A stretch of 64,000 nt of DNA from Chthonomonas sp. UBA1950 (GTDB lineage: Bacteria > Armatimonadota > Fimbriimonadia > Fimbriimonadales > Fimbriimonadaceae), in NCBI GenBank assembly GCA_002336105.1, contig DDEQ01000034.1, forward strand, positions 1-64,000. The letters run 5' to 3'. Shown here piece by piece: positions 24,854 through 33,597 of this stretch; within the stretch, counting starts at the first letter, position 1, and every line of letters begins with the position of its first letter. Below the pieces are notes generated by a model, which ran no database searches, was not told the origin of the DNA, and saw only the letters and a program-made list of their open reading frames with translations. The position numbers and the translations under genes were made by a program.

Positions 24854-25129
24854 ATGGCGAACATCAAATCCAGCAAAAAGGATATCAAGCGCAACCTGAA
24901 GCGTCGCGCAGTTAACACCGCGACAAAGAGCGCGCTCAAGACCTACGTCAAGAAGGTCCGAGTAGCTGCAACGGCTGGCGATGCCACCCAAACGCAGACA
25001 GCTCTCACAACCGCAATTAAGAACCTCGACAAAGCAGCGCAACGCGGCATCATTCACAAGAATGCAGCGGCCCGCCGAAAGTCGAGAATTGCAAAGGCTG
25101 CTAACGCTGTTCTAAAGGCTTCGGCGTAG
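24854..25129 (+). CDS. rpsT: Ribosomal protein bS20
   Basis: A 91-residue Ala/Lys-rich protein: MANIKSSKKDIKRNLKRRAV, later GIIHKNAAARRKSRIAKAAN, the bS20 signature. It binds 16S rRNA in the small subunit. It is preceded by TATACT (24835-24840) and an AGAAGG ribosome site and followed by a strong terminator, so it is probably its own transcript. Confidence 0.98.
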   Translation: MANIKSSKKDIKRNLKRRAVNTATKSALKTYVKKVRVAATAGDATQTQTALTTAIKNLDKAAQRGIIHKNAAARRKSRIAKAANAVLKASA

Positions 25130-25150
25130 ACGCCGGATATTCATAATCGT

Positions 25151-25183
25151 AAGCCCAGTTCATTATTGAGCTGGGCTTTTTTA
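25151..25183 (+). terminator. Rho-independent terminator after rpsT
   Basis: A 10-bp stem (AAGCCCAGTT with AGCTGGGCTT) and eight-base loop are followed by six T. It begins 21 bases after the rpsT stop. Confidence 0.93.
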
Positions 25184-25189
25184 TTTGCT

Positions 25190-25507
25190 TTAGCTGATCG
25201 AGAGAAGCTCGATCTCAAACACGAGAGTAGCATTCGGCGGGATGACATTCCCGGCGCCACGCGCTCCGTATCCAAACTCTGGTGGAATCGTTCCTTTCCG
25301 CTTTCCGCCGACCTGCATCCCCAAAACAAGCATGTCGAAACCACGGATCACTTGCCCGACACCGACTTTGAACTTAAACGAGGATCTTCCGACAGAGCTA
25401 TCAAACACATCGCCATCAGGAAATGATCCTGTGTAGTGCATTTCAACGGTGTCTCCGTCGTTAACGGTTTGGCCTTCGCCCACTGTAATATCTTCAAACT
25501 CAATCAT
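25190..25507 (-). CDS. FKBP-type peptidyl-prolyl cis-trans isomerase
   Basis: A 105-residue single FKBP domain: VEMHYTGSFPDGDVFDSS, FKVGVGQVIRGFDMLVLGMQ, VGGKRKGTIPPEFGYGARGA and IPPNATLVFEIELLSI contain the usual active-site residues. It isomerises proline bonds during folding. There is no signal peptide, so it is cytoplasmic. Its ATG shares one base with the TAA of the two-domain FKBP gene upstream (TAATG), so it is translated by coupling. Confidence 0.96.
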   Translation of the reverse strand: MIEFEDITVGEGQTVNDGDTVEMHYTGSFPDGDVFDSSVGRSSFKFKVGVGQVIRGFDMLVLGMQVGGKRKGTIPPEFGYGARGAGNVIPPNATLVFEIELLSIS

Positions 25508-26256
25508 TATTCTTTTGTTGGTTCCTTTACTTCGACAAGCTCAATTTCGAAAATCAGTTCTGAGTTGGCAGGGAAAATAGACCCGGCCTTAACCACTTTC
25601 CCTGATGAAGGATCGGTCGTATCCTGCTGAGGAATGGGCATTGTTCCATAGCCTAATTCTGATGGAATGATGATTTGTCTCTTTTCACCAAGCTTGATTC
25701 CTAACAATCCCTGAGTAAATCCAGCGATAACTCTTTGCCCAAGGGGTAATTTGAGCGGAGCATTTCGTTTGTATGAGTTGTCAAACTCGGTTCCGTCTTT
25801 GAGAGTGCCCTTGTAATGAAAACTCACAATGTCACCCACCTTTGCTCCGACGCCAGTCCCATCCTTCAGGGTCTTGATCTGAACTCGGTCGGCAATCTTG
25901 ACGAGAGTGACCTCGAACTTCAGGGTTGAGTTAGCAGGGATCTCACCAGCTTCCTGAGAGCCATAGCCAAGTTGAGGGGGAATCGTGAGATTTCGAACAC
26001 CACCGGGTTGCATACCGATCAGACCTTGTTCCCATCCCTTGATAACCTGGCCGACACCTACTTGAAAGACAAACGGTTTTCGACCGGGTTTCTTACTCGA
26101 GTCAAACTCCTTTCCATCTACAAGTGTGCCAACGTAATCAACGGTAACGAGGTCTCCAACCTGGACTTTTAACCCGGTTCCCACTTTCGTGTCCTTGATC
26201 TCAAGTGCAGCAGTCTGCCTCAAAACCAACGGCAACAGAATGCTTGTCAATAGCAT
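25507..26256 (-). CDS. Exported protein with two tandem FKBP domains
   Basis: A 249-residue protein with an N-terminal signal-like segment (LLTSILLPLVLRQTAA) and two FKBP domains in tandem at residues ~20-120 and ~128-245, each with a Y/F-x-G strand, VGVGQVIKGWEQGL or LGQRVIAGFTQGL, and an I-P-P/S-x-LGYG turn. It is a probable envelope folding catalyst. I chose ATG 26256 because GGTACCCT ends six bases before it; a TTG at 26262 is possible. Its stop is coupled to the single-domain FKBP gene. Confidence 0.93.
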   Translation of the reverse strand: MLLTSILLPLVLRQTAALEIKDTKVGTGLKVQVGDLVTVDYVGTLVDGKEFDSSKKPGRKPFVFQVGVGQVIKGWEQGLIGMQPGGVRNLTIPPQLGYGSQEAGEIPANSTLKFEVTLVKIADRVQIKTLKDGTGVGAKVGDIVSFHYKGTLKDGTEFDNSYKRNAPLKLPLGQRVIAGFTQGLLGIKLGEKRQIIIPSELGYGTMPIPQQDTTDPSSGKVVKAGSIFPANSELIFEIELVEVKEPTKE

Positions 26257-26262
26257 TCGCAA

Positions 26263-26268
26263 AGGGTA
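26263..26268 (-). promoter_or_regulatory. -10 box of the FKBP operon
   Basis: TACCCT preceded by GG on the minus strand, six bases before ATG 26256. The same GGTACCCT octamer precedes the starts at 33598 and 45352. Confidence 0.5.
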
Positions 26269-26272
26269 CCGC

Positions 26273-27757
26273 TTATAAGCCGCGCTGAGCCATTTCTATG
26301 GCTTTTAGAGACGCTTTTGCTTTGTTACAGCTTTCAACATACTCGTTCTCAGGAATAGAGTCATAAACAACTCCACCACCTGCTTGAACGTATGCCATGC
26401 CGTCTTTCAAGTAGATCGTGCGGATTGCAATGCAAGAATCTAGATCTCCGGAATGGCTAAAGAATCCGACAGAACCTGCGTAGGTACCTCTCCTGGTGGG
26501 CTCAAGCTCTTCGATGATCTCCATCGCTCTGACTTTCGGCGCGCCTGAAACCGTACCGGCTGGAAAACTGGCTCGTAGCAGATCATAAGCATCCTTCCCT
26601 TTCGAAATGGTGCCTGTTACGTCGCTAACAATATGCATGACGTGACTGTATTTCTCAATCACCATAAGTTCGTTGACACTTACCGTTCCGTAGTCACAGA
26701 CACGTCCTAGGTCATTGCGTCCGAGGTCAACGAGCATAATATGTTCAGCTCGCTCCTTTTCATCCGCCAACAACTCTTTTTCCAAGGCCGCATCTTCTGC
26801 CTCCGTCTTCCCTCTCCACCGGGTTCCCGCAATAGGGCGAACTCTGGCTTTGTTCCCATGTAGTGAAACAAGCAGTTCTGGTGAAGCGCCGACCATGTCG
26901 AAATCGTCAAACCGCAAAATGAACATGTATGGCGAAGGATTGATCGAACGCAATGCCCGATAAACCGTCAGAGGGTGGGCATCTACTTTGGTAGAAAACC
27001 GCTGAGCCGGAACCATTTGGATGCCATCGCCTTGAGTGATGTAGTCGATCATCCTCGATACCATCTTCTCAAAAGATGGTTTGTCCATATTGGACTTTAC
27101 GGGGTGTAACGGTCCAGTTGCACTGGGTAACGCAGGAAGCGGTTCGGCAAGTCTTTCCACTAATCGGTCAATCTCATGAATGGCTTTCAGGTATCCGTTC
27201 TCGCTACCGTCAGCCATCGAAATCACGCGCATAACGTTCTTTGCATGATCGAAAACCACAAGAGTATCGACTAGCATCATAGTGAGGTCGTCGATGCCGA
27301 GGTCGTCTTGTGCTAAGTTCGGAAGTTTCTCGAAATACCGAACGATGTCGTAACTCAACATGCCGACGGCACCGCCAAGAAACGTTGGCAATCCTGGAAC
27401 GTGAACGGGAACTCCCGTCGCCATCTCCTCTTTTAGTAAGTCGAGTGGATCTTTCCCGGCTTCGATTGTGCCTTCTTCTACACCGGCTTCAGATACTTTT
27501 CTGAATTGGCCGTTCTTGCTACGAAGGACCAATCGCGGTCTGACTCCCAAAAACGAATATCTGGCTAATCGTTCTCCGCCAGTTACGCTTTCTAACAAGA
27601 AACTGTAGGTCTCATCATGTGCCAGTTTCCAATACGCTCCAAGCGGCGTCTCGATATCCGCCAAGACGTCTCGATACACGGGGATCGGCTGCGTCCCCTT
27701 CGTTAGCTGAAGGTAATCGTCTTGGGTTGGCACATTCATCAAAGACATTATCCCCAT
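26273..27757 (-). CDS. trpE: Anthranilate synthase component I
   Basis: A 494-residue chorismate-binding enzyme. N-terminal domain: ETPLGAYWKLAHDETYSFLL, LESVTGGERLARYSFLG (tryptophan-binding LLES). Catalytic domain: GDGIQMVPAQRFS, PSPYMFILRF, GASPELLV, RPIAGTRWRG, DLGRNDLGRV, MHIVSDVTG, ASFPAGTVSGAPKVRAMEII and YAGSVGF. It makes anthranilate from chorismate for tryptophan synthesis, with a glutamine amidotransferase partner (TrpG) that is not in this window. Alternative starts are ATG 27748 and 27739. It is not in a trp operon here. Confidence 0.97.
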   Translation of the reverse strand: MGIMSLMNVPTQDDYLQLTKGTQPIPVYRDVLADIETPLGAYWKLAHDETYSFLLESVTGGERLARYSFLGVRPRLVLRSKNGQFRKVSEAGVEEGTIEAGKDPLDLLKEEMATGVPVHVPGLPTFLGGAVGMLSYDIVRYFEKLPNLAQDDLGIDDLTMMLVDTLVVFDHAKNVMRVISMADGSENGYLKAIHEIDRLVERLAEPLPALPSATGPLHPVKSNMDKPSFEKMVSRMIDYITQGDGIQMVPAQRFSTKVDAHPLTVYRALRSINPSPYMFILRFDDFDMVGASPELLVSLHGNKARVRPIAGTRWRGKTEAEDAALEKELLADEKERAEHIMLVDLGRNDLGRVCDYGTVSVNELMVIEKYSHVMHIVSDVTGTISKGKDAYDLLRASFPAGTVSGAPKVRAMEIIEELEPTRRGTYAGSVGFFSHSGDLDSCIAIRTIYLKDGMAYVQAGGGVVYDSIPENEYVESCNKAKASLKAIEMAQRGL

Positions 27758-27809
27758 TCAGAACGAGGGAACTTGAAATATAGATCAGTTTCGTAAGATG
27801 ATATAGCCT

Positions 27810-28313
27810 ATGTTTCGATTCGCTCTCATTCCCGCTCTTGCCTGCGCAACTTCTATTTCGTTTGCCGAAATCCCCGCCTCAAAAGCATTTCTTAAGTTAA
27901 CCTCCTTGGTCGGAACCTGGGAAGGAAAAGCAGGAATGGGACCAACTGGAACAACCACAAAGGTCACCTACCGCTTGACTGGCGCAGGTAGCACGCTCAT
28001 CGAAACTCAGTTTCCTGGAACACCTCACGAAATGGTGACCATGTATTATCTCGATGGTAACCGACTCCTTCTCACGCACTACTGTGCAGCACAAAATCAG
28101 CCAACTATGAAGTTGCTGCCAACGTCGACAGAAAAGGCGTTGGCTTTTGATTTTGTGAGTGGGACGAACATGAAACCAAGCGACATGCACATGCATAAGC
28201 TGAGAATCGACTTCTTAGACGCTGATCATATAACGAGCGAATGGACTTCATTTTCAAGTGGAAAACCGGGCATGGTTGCACATTTTGATCTTCATCGCTT
28301 GGTCTCAAAATAG
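27810..28313 (+). CDS. Exported protein, calycin-like, unknown function
   Basis: A 167-residue protein with a signal peptide (FALIPALACATSISFA). The mature part begins LTSLVGTWEGKAGMGP and alternates strands such as KVTYRLTGAGSTLIETQF and MVTMYYLDGNRLLLTHYC, a pattern like the beta-barrel of DUF1579/heme-binding-like (calycin) proteins with their conserved G-x-W. The match is by pattern only. It is divergent from trpE, with TAAGAT ten bases before ATG. Confidence 0.6.
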   Translation: MFRFALIPALACATSISFAEIPASKAFLKLTSLVGTWEGKAGMGPTGTTTKVTYRLTGAGSTLIETQFPGTPHEMVTMYYLDGNRLLLTHYCAAQNQPTMKLLPTSTEKALAFDFVSGTNMKPSDMHMHKLRIDFLDADHITSEWTSFSSGKPGMVAHFDLHRLVSK

Positions 28314-28469
28314 CTGAATTCATTCATCATTGGCTCACTGATCTTAAGAAGTAGGTCAATTGATGAATATCGGATGAAGACCTAAACACTGGCCGTCAGT
28401 TATCGGATTCTATCCTCCGAAAAATACGAGGAAGGTAGGCGAGATCACAGCCTATCGCGGAGACGACCG

Positions 28470-29159
28470 ATGACAGTATCAAGCGCATCATCTGCAAGCA
28501 GCACCTATACTGCTGACTACAGCGCCAAAATTCGCGAGCGAAGCAACGCCATGCAGAGTCTGGAACAGGCTCTATCCTCGGGCGACCTCGACTCGGCGAA
28601 AGAGGCCTTTTCAACATTACAAAGCGATGCTCCTTCCAACGGCAAAATGCCTAAGGAAATTGAGAATCTATCTAATGCGCTGGCAAGTGGAGATATCTCT
28701 GCTGCCCAGTCTGCATTTAGCGAAATGAAGACCCGTGGTCCCGGTGGACCAGCTGGTGCGGGTGGCCAAGCGGGCCGGCAGGGTGGACCAGACGGACTCA
28801 AAGAAGACATGGACGCGCTTGGCGAGGCTCTAGAATCCGGTGACCTCTCAAGCGCAAAGTCCATCTTCTCGCAGATCCAGTCGAATATGAAACGAATGGA
28901 CCGGATGGCATCTGGAGATGACTCCGACTCAGACGAGTCTTCATCCACCTCATCGACTGATAGTTCCAGCAGTTCCTCATCCACAAGCAGTACTCAGGCA
29001 TCGATGAAAGCCCTCTTCGAACAAATTGAAAAATCTCTTTCCAGCGGGGATCTTTCTGGTGCCCAATCAGCCTACAGCTCAGTCTTGAGTTCGCTGCAAA
29101 ATGGCCAACAGAGTAACTATGTGAGCAACTACCAGTATCCGCTGGACGTGTTCGCCTAA
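28470..29159 (+). CDS. Low-complexity protein with four SGDL-SA repeats
   Basis: A 229-residue Ser-rich protein with four copies of a ~20-residue helical unit containing L-x-x-A-L-x-SGD-L/I-x-x-A-x-x-x-F/Y-S: ALSSGDLDSAKEAFSTLQS, ALASGDISAAQSAFSEMKT, ALESGDLSSAKSIFSQIQS and SLSSGDLSGAQSAYSSVLS. A Gly-rich linker and a Ser/Asp-rich stretch separate them. Similar SGDL-type repeats occur in hypothetical proteins of many bacteria; I know of no assigned function. The stop overlaps the convergent Xer recombinase stop by four bases. Confidence 0.75.
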   Translation: MTVSSASSASSTYTADYSAKIRERSNAMQSLEQALSSGDLDSAKEAFSTLQSDAPSNGKMPKEIENLSNALASGDISAAQSAFSEMKTRGPGGPAGAGGQAGRQGGPDGLKEDMDALGEALESGDLSSAKSIFSQIQSNMKRMDRMASGDDSDSDESSSTSSTDSSSSSSSTSSTQASMKALFEQIEKSLSSGDLSGAQSAYSSVLSSLQNGQQSNYVSNYQYPLDVFA

Positions 29160-30064
29160 TCTCTTGGGTGCGCCGCCTCGTACCGACGGCGTACCTCATC
29201 TACATCAAGCCCCGTATACACCTGCGTCGTCGCCACTGACTCATGCCCCAAGAGTTCCTGAACAACCCTCAAATCAGCCCCACCCTTCAGGAGGTGAACG
29301 GCGTAGGTGTGTCTCAAAGTGTGCGGGCTAGTTCCATCCGGCAATCCTGCGGAGACTGCCGATCGATCCAAGATATGATAAGCGGTTTGGCGTAAAAGCT
29401 TAAACCCTTTGTCGGAAACCAGAACTTCACCTAACGGCTTCTTTAGCAGTTGCGATCTCGATTCCTCAAGGTAACGACGCATCCAAGCAACCGTTTGGTC
29501 TGGAAGAGGAACTCGACGAACCTTTTCTCGCTTTCCTGTCACTCGAATCGTCTTTTCAACAAGATCCAGTGCTTCTAACTGTAGATTGACGGCTTCACTA
29601 ACTCTGAGTCCTCCACCGTAGATCAACTCCATCAGAGCCCGGTCACGTAGACCGGTCGGTTTCGTCAAATCTGGCACGTCGAGGAGAGCTTGGAGTTGCT
29701 CCATGGTCAACGCCTTGGGAAGAACCTTCGGCTTTTTAAAACCGCCTGTACTCGGCAAATCCGTGGAAATCTTCGTCCCGTTACGCTTGGCAAATTTTAA
29801 AAACGACCTCAAACCACTCACCCGGCGCAAAGCTGTTGTCCTTGCCATCGGGGGTTTGAGCGTAGCTTCAAAGGCAAGCAGATCACCTGCAGTTAAAGCT
29901 GACCAGTCAGTCAGACCATTCGACACAAAAAACTTGATAGCGTAAAGGAGGTCAAGGCGATAGGCTTCAACTGTATTTGAGCTTGCTGCGCGCTGCGACC
30001 GGAGATGATCGAGAAACCACTCAACCGATTGAAACAGTTCTACTTCAAGTCCTTCCGCTTCCAT
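29156..30064 (-). CDS. Xer-type tyrosine recombinase (XerC/XerD)
   Basis: A 302-residue protein of normal Xer length. The N-terminal SAM-like core binding domain (VEWFLDHLRSQRAASSNTVE) is followed by the catalytic domain with Arg (IYGGGLRVSEAVNL), Lys (TGKREKVRRVPL), HxxR (SPHTLRHTYAVHLL), His (ELLGHESVATTQ) and Tyr (VYT). It resolves chromosome dimers at dif with its paralogue. XerC and XerD cannot be told apart by eye. The start lies 25 bases inside the 3' end of the glycosyltransferase gene. No dif-like site was seen in the flanks. Confidence 0.93.
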   Translation of the reverse strand: MEAEGLEVELFQSVEWFLDHLRSQRAASSNTVEAYRLDLLYAIKFFVSNGLTDWSALTAGDLLAFEATLKPPMARTTALRRVSGLRSFLKFAKRNGTKISTDLPSTGGFKKPKVLPKALTMEQLQALLDVPDLTKPTGLRDRALMELIYGGGLRVSEAVNLQLEALDLVEKTIRVTGKREKVRRVPLPDQTVAWMRRYLEESRSQLLKKPLGEVLVSDKGFKLLRQTAYHILDRSAVSAGLPDGTSPHTLRHTYAVHLLKGGADLRVVQELLGHESVATTQVYTGLDVDEVRRRYEAAHPRD

Positions 30065-31734
30065 ACATACACCACCGGTGAAACATATTGAAGGTCCTCA
30101 ACCCGAATCCCCTCCATCCCGAACATCCTTTCAGAGGCATATTCGGTCGGGAGAGCATCAAGAAATGATATTGCCGCATCTGCCATCGGTTTTCCTGCAC
30201 CGGCAATTTCGGTACGTCCTTTTAGGCGATAAGGTGCGTCCACTTGGAATGAAGTCATCACAATGCGTCCCGGTTTTCGGTCGCTGATTAACTGCTTGTC
30301 AAAGTATGTCGGTCCACCTTCTGGCGATAGAACAAAATCGACGGGTGGCAGAGAATTCGCGCTCATTTCAGCCAGCTTGGCTTGAACACTAGAAGGCGGA
30401 GCAGCGACATCGGGGAAAGTAGGAATGCTCCAGAACCAGGGGTCGCGTACAAAACCAATTGTTGCCGACGGTTGCTGGCGAAGGTAGCGAACTGCGGCAT
30501 CACGTGGGTCCTCGCTCGACATCGCTATAGAGAACTGAGATGCAGTGATCAGCCCTCCGCCAAAAGGTATTCCACCAATCGCTAACATACTTACGGCAAC
30601 GCCAAACCGCCAAAAACCTTGTTTTCGATGACATGCCGCAACCGCATAGCCAACGCCAGCGGCAACGGTGATGTAAAGCGGAAAAGTGTAGCGGATGAAT
30701 TTAACTTCTGCTCTCCCAATCATCAGGTAGTACGGGATGGCAAACGCTAGTAGGACGAGAACCCACGGGTATTTGCGATACGTCGCGTAGATCAGCGCAG
30801 CCAAACTGATCAAAACCAAAGCTGGACCGATGCCGATGAGTAAGTTCTGAAAATGGTAAATGAACCCGCTCGGCGTTCCAGCGAACGCAAGTTCATGCCC
30901 TCCCGACGTGTGCTTCATCTCGAAGATGAAATCACGCATGAAGTTCTCTCGATCCAGTAAAACACCGGGCGTTGATACAACAAAAGCTAGTATCGCTGCT
31001 CCAAAGCCAGCCGCTGCTTCGGCGGCCCACTTTGGACGTTTGGCAATCGCTAGCGCGGCAAACAACGAAAGTATCGCTAGGATGCCCGTATATTTCGTTC
31101 CTGCGGATAGGCCAGCGAAGACGCCACATAGACATGCAGCCTTCGTTCCGTTCTCAGGATTTTCAAGCAGCCTCAAGGCATATAAGGTGCTTAGAGACAA
31201 GAAGAACACAGCAAGAACGTCAACAGTTTGAAACCGAGAGTGAACCACAAAAGCCGGAGCAACTGCTAAAACGACGCCGGAAACGGTTGCACCGAGTAAA
31301 CCGAGAGACCTCCGTAAAGCTAAAAAGCCAACAAGTGCAGTACCCGCACCGGCAAGGGTGCTCAGTAACCGGCCTGCCGTGTGGCATCGACTCACCCAAT
31401 CCCAATCCGTCGCGGCTGGATTAGTCCACGAGAATCCATCACCTTTAGTTACCTTCGGCGCTCCAGTATAGGTTGTGGTCACGTCAGACGCAACACGCAA
31501 CAGACTCAGGTAGAGCGTTCCGTAGTTGTATTTCCCAGGAGTGAAACTGAACTGAGTGGGCTGAATAGCTCGACTAAAACCAAAAATCACATCTTCGTCG
31601 GGATGGTAGCTCGCATTGTGGAGGTCGTTCTTTAACCCCCAACCAATCCCCCATAGCCGAATCATTACGGCAAAAACGAAGATTCCCAACCCAACCAGTT
31701 GAACAAGCGATATCGAGCGGCGCGATGGCGTCAC
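30040..31734 (-). CDS. GT-C (PMT/ArnT-like) membrane glycosyltransferase
   Basis: A 564-residue polytopic membrane protein. The first extracytoplasmic loop contains SYHPDEDVIFGFSRA with the acidic pair typical of GT-C enzymes, and roughly ten membrane helices follow (LLSTLAGAGTALVGFLAL, VSGVVLAVAPAFVV and others). A soluble C-terminal domain of about 150 residues completes it. Such enzymes move a sugar from a polyprenyl phosphate donor to an envelope acceptor. The start GTG 31734 has GGTAAATT six bases upstream. It is divergent from and slightly overlaps the leader of the parvulin gene. Confidence 0.85.
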   Translation of the reverse strand: MTPSRRSISLVQLVGLGIFVFAVMIRLWGIGWGLKNDLHNASYHPDEDVIFGFSRAIQPTQFSFTPGKYNYGTLYLSLLRVASDVTTTYTGAPKVTKGDGFSWTNPAATDWDWVSRCHTAGRLLSTLAGAGTALVGFLALRRSLGLLGATVSGVVLAVAPAFVVHSRFQTVDVLAVFFLSLSTLYALRLLENPENGTKAACLCGVFAGLSAGTKYTGILAILSLFAALAIAKRPKWAAEAAAGFGAAILAFVVSTPGVLLDRENFMRDFIFEMKHTSGGHELAFAGTPSGFIYHFQNLLIGIGPALVLISLAALIYATYRKYPWVLVLLAFAIPYYLMIGRAEVKFIRYTFPLYITVAAGVGYAVAACHRKQGFWRFGVAVSMLAIGGIPFGGGLITASQFSIAMSSEDPRDAAVRYLRQQPSATIGFVRDPWFWSIPTFPDVAAPPSSVQAKLAEMSANSLPPVDFVLSPEGGPTYFDKQLISDRKPGRIVMTSFQVDAPYRLKGRTEIAGAGKPMADAAISFLDALPTEYASERMFGMEGIRVEDLQYVSPVVYVWKRKDLK

Positions 31735-31740
31735 GGCGCG

Positions 31741-31746
31741 AATTTA
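31741..31746 (-). promoter_or_regulatory. -10 box of the glycosyltransferase gene
   Basis: TAAATT preceded by GG on the minus strand, six bases before GTG 31734, with no ribosome site between. Confidence 0.45.
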
Positions 31747-31806
31747 CCCGCTTTCCAGCCCTTCTTGGCGCAACACTGTTCTCTTTCTATTCGTCTGTTA
31801 CTGCGT

Positions 31807-32646
31807 ATGTCGCTTCTTACGCTTCTGCTACCGCTTGCCGTGACAATGACGCAAGCCCCGACCAAGCCAGCACCGGACAAGGTTCTTGCGTCCGTCAATG
31901 GAGTCTCCATCAGGGCAAGCCAAATAGAGGATGCTCTTTGGGATTGGCGCGCCTTTGAAGTTGGTCAAGAATTCATCGTTGCAGAAGTTATCAAGCAAGC
32001 CGCCCAAAAGCTCTCCGTTTTCGTAACCGATGCGGAGGCCACCAAGGCAGCTGAGGACCAAATGAAACTGCTCGTCGGCAGAGTTCCCGAAGGACAGACC
32101 ATCTCGACCTTTATGCAGAGCCAGGGCTATTCGAAGAGCCGATTTCTTATTCAGGCTAAATCCCAATTGCTACTCGACAAAATAGCCGAAGCTACCTTTG
32201 ACGCCAAATCATGGGTGCAGGTGAGCACTATCGCGTTCCGTCCAAAAAGTGAACTCACTTCAGATTTAGCAGCCTCAATCAAAGATGCTGATACTGCGTT
32301 CAACAAGCTGAAAGCAGGCGGAAAGTGGACCGACGTTTTGAAGTCAACAACGGATGACCCGAAGATGATCGAAGCCAACGGCAATGTCGGTTGGGTGCCT
32401 CTCGAAATGTTTCCGGCTAAAGCGCAGGAAGAGTTACAAAAAATCAAAGTAAACGAATACACCCACCCTGTCCAGACACAATATGGACTCCAGATTTTTC
32501 GCCTCGACGCAAAAGGTGGTGAAATCAAAGGGGACCAATTACGAGAACTCAAAAACCGGTATTTAGCCGGTGCAAGAACAAATACGCTCAGGAAGTTGAT
32601 GACAGAAGCGAAGATTGAGCGATTCTTTCCTGACGCAGACAAGTAA
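31807..32646 (+). CDS. Exported parvulin-type peptidyl-prolyl isomerase (SurA/PrsA-like)
   Basis: A 279-residue protein: signal peptide (LLTLLLPLAVTMTQA), a SurA-like N-terminal helical domain (ASVNGVSIRASQIEDALW), and a parvulin domain around residues 135-240 (VSTIAFRPKS, GNVGWVPLEMFP, VNEYTHPVQTQYGLQIFRLD). It should assist folding of exported or outer-membrane proteins. ATG 31807 is chosen because it gives the signal peptide; a longer frame from 31699 would not. It is followed four bases after its stop by an unrelated gene on the same strand. Confidence 0.88.
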   Translation: MSLLTLLLPLAVTMTQAPTKPAPDKVLASVNGVSIRASQIEDALWDWRAFEVGQEFIVAEVIKQAAQKLSVFVTDAEATKAAEDQMKLLVGRVPEGQTISTFMQSQGYSKSRFLIQAKSQLLLDKIAEATFDAKSWVQVSTIAFRPKSELTSDLAASIKDADTAFNKLKAGGKWTDVLKSTTDDPKMIEANGNVGWVPLEMFPAKAQEELQKIKVNEYTHPVQTQYGLQIFRLDAKGGEIKGDQLRELKNRYLAGARTNTLRKLMTEAKIERFFPDADK

Positions 32647-32650
32647 GAAT

Positions 32651-33565
32651 ATGGGCATTACGCTCCTCATCGGCAACCCGAAGGTATCTTGGCGAGAATG
32701 GCTCAAAGCCAATCGCAATGGCCAAGATTTGCTTTGCTTGGACCCTGCTGATGCGGTTGTTGATGCCCCTTGCCGGTTTACACTATTGAAAGGCGACAAG
32801 CCAGTCTGGTCCCGTTTCTATGGGTCGCTTGACCCTAGTCGGGCACCCCATGTCATCTTGACTGCGATAGCCCAAGGGGTGAAGCAAATGGATGGCGGTT
32901 ATATTCAACTCTTTTCATATCGCCCCACTCCATTGCTGCGGCAGGTGGTGACTCTCGCCTCTCAGATAGCGGAGCCGACGAGAATTTTGGTCGCGAAAGG
33001 CACAGACCTATCTGGGGACGAGTTGACAATTGGACCCGAAGAAGTCGAGCTAGAACCTGCGTTCCCGCTCGTTGTTCAGCAGGCCCAAAGAAAAGCCCAC
33101 TGGCTCAACCTAATCAGTAAGTGCCACCCACACACCGTTAACCTTGAGGAAGTCACCATCGAAGGAGCGAGATTTGGTTCAGGAATTTCGATGAACCCTG
33201 ATGAACGAGAGCGTTTGGGCTTGAAAGAAGCAATTTACGTTGAGAGAACGGGCCGCGCACTTATGATCGTTTCCGAGCAAGAGCCGGAGGAATCGATGAT
33301 CAGCCGCGCCCTTGACTTAACCGGATGCAACAAAGCGAACACCGTCAGTCTTGACGCCTATGAGGGTGTGCTCTGCGCATTTGCTCGACAAAGCGGTGAG
33401 GAAATCGGAACCGGATTCATTGAATCAATCGATTGGGAGAACAGAACCGCAACGATACTATGCACCGCTATCCCACCTGTGCCGGTTCGAATTCTAAGAA
33501 TTGGTTCGATGAAAATCGATGCATCTGGTCGCGAGTATCCCGAATCGGCACCTTGGCGGCTGTGA
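32651..33565 (+). CDS. Unknown protein, C-terminus like Clp1/Grc3 kinases, no P-loop
   Basis: A 304-residue protein. Its N-terminus (MGITLLIGNPKVSWREWL, then LLCLDPADAV) has the layout of a Clp1/Grc3-type NTPase strand-loop-strand but no GxxxxGK[ST] Walker A. The C-terminal 70 residues (GVLCAFARQSGEEIGTGFIE, SIDWENRTATILC, PVRILRIGSMKIDASGRE) follow the pattern of the C-terminal domain of polynucleotide 5'-kinases of that group. I infer a distant relative that has lost ATP binding; this could be wrong. Start ATG 32651 avoids overlap with the parvulin gene. Confidence 0.45.
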   Translation: MGITLLIGNPKVSWREWLKANRNGQDLLCLDPADAVVDAPCRFTLLKGDKPVWSRFYGSLDPSRAPHVILTAIAQGVKQMDGGYIQLFSYRPTPLLRQVVTLASQIAEPTRILVAKGTDLSGDELTIGPEEVELEPAFPLVVQQAQRKAHWLNLISKCHPHTVNLEEVTIEGARFGSGISMNPDERERLGLKEAIYVERTGRALMIVSEQEPEESMISRALDLTGCNKANTVSLDAYEGVLCAFARQSGEEIGTGFIESIDWENRTATILCTAIPPVPVRILRIGSMKIDASGREYPESAPWRL

Positions 33566-33583
33566 ACATGCCGACACTCTAGG

Positions 33584-33589
33584 TACCCT
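33584..33589 (+). promoter_or_regulatory. -10 box of the histidine phosphatase gene
   Basis: TACCCT preceded by GG, eight bases before ATG 33598. Confidence 0.5.
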
Positions 33590-33597
33590 TCTTACCA

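Noticed and set aside
28517..28984. 155-codon minus-strand frame inside the SGDL repeat gene
   Set aside because: The repeated plus-strand protein explains the sequence; the antisense repeats are a consequence.
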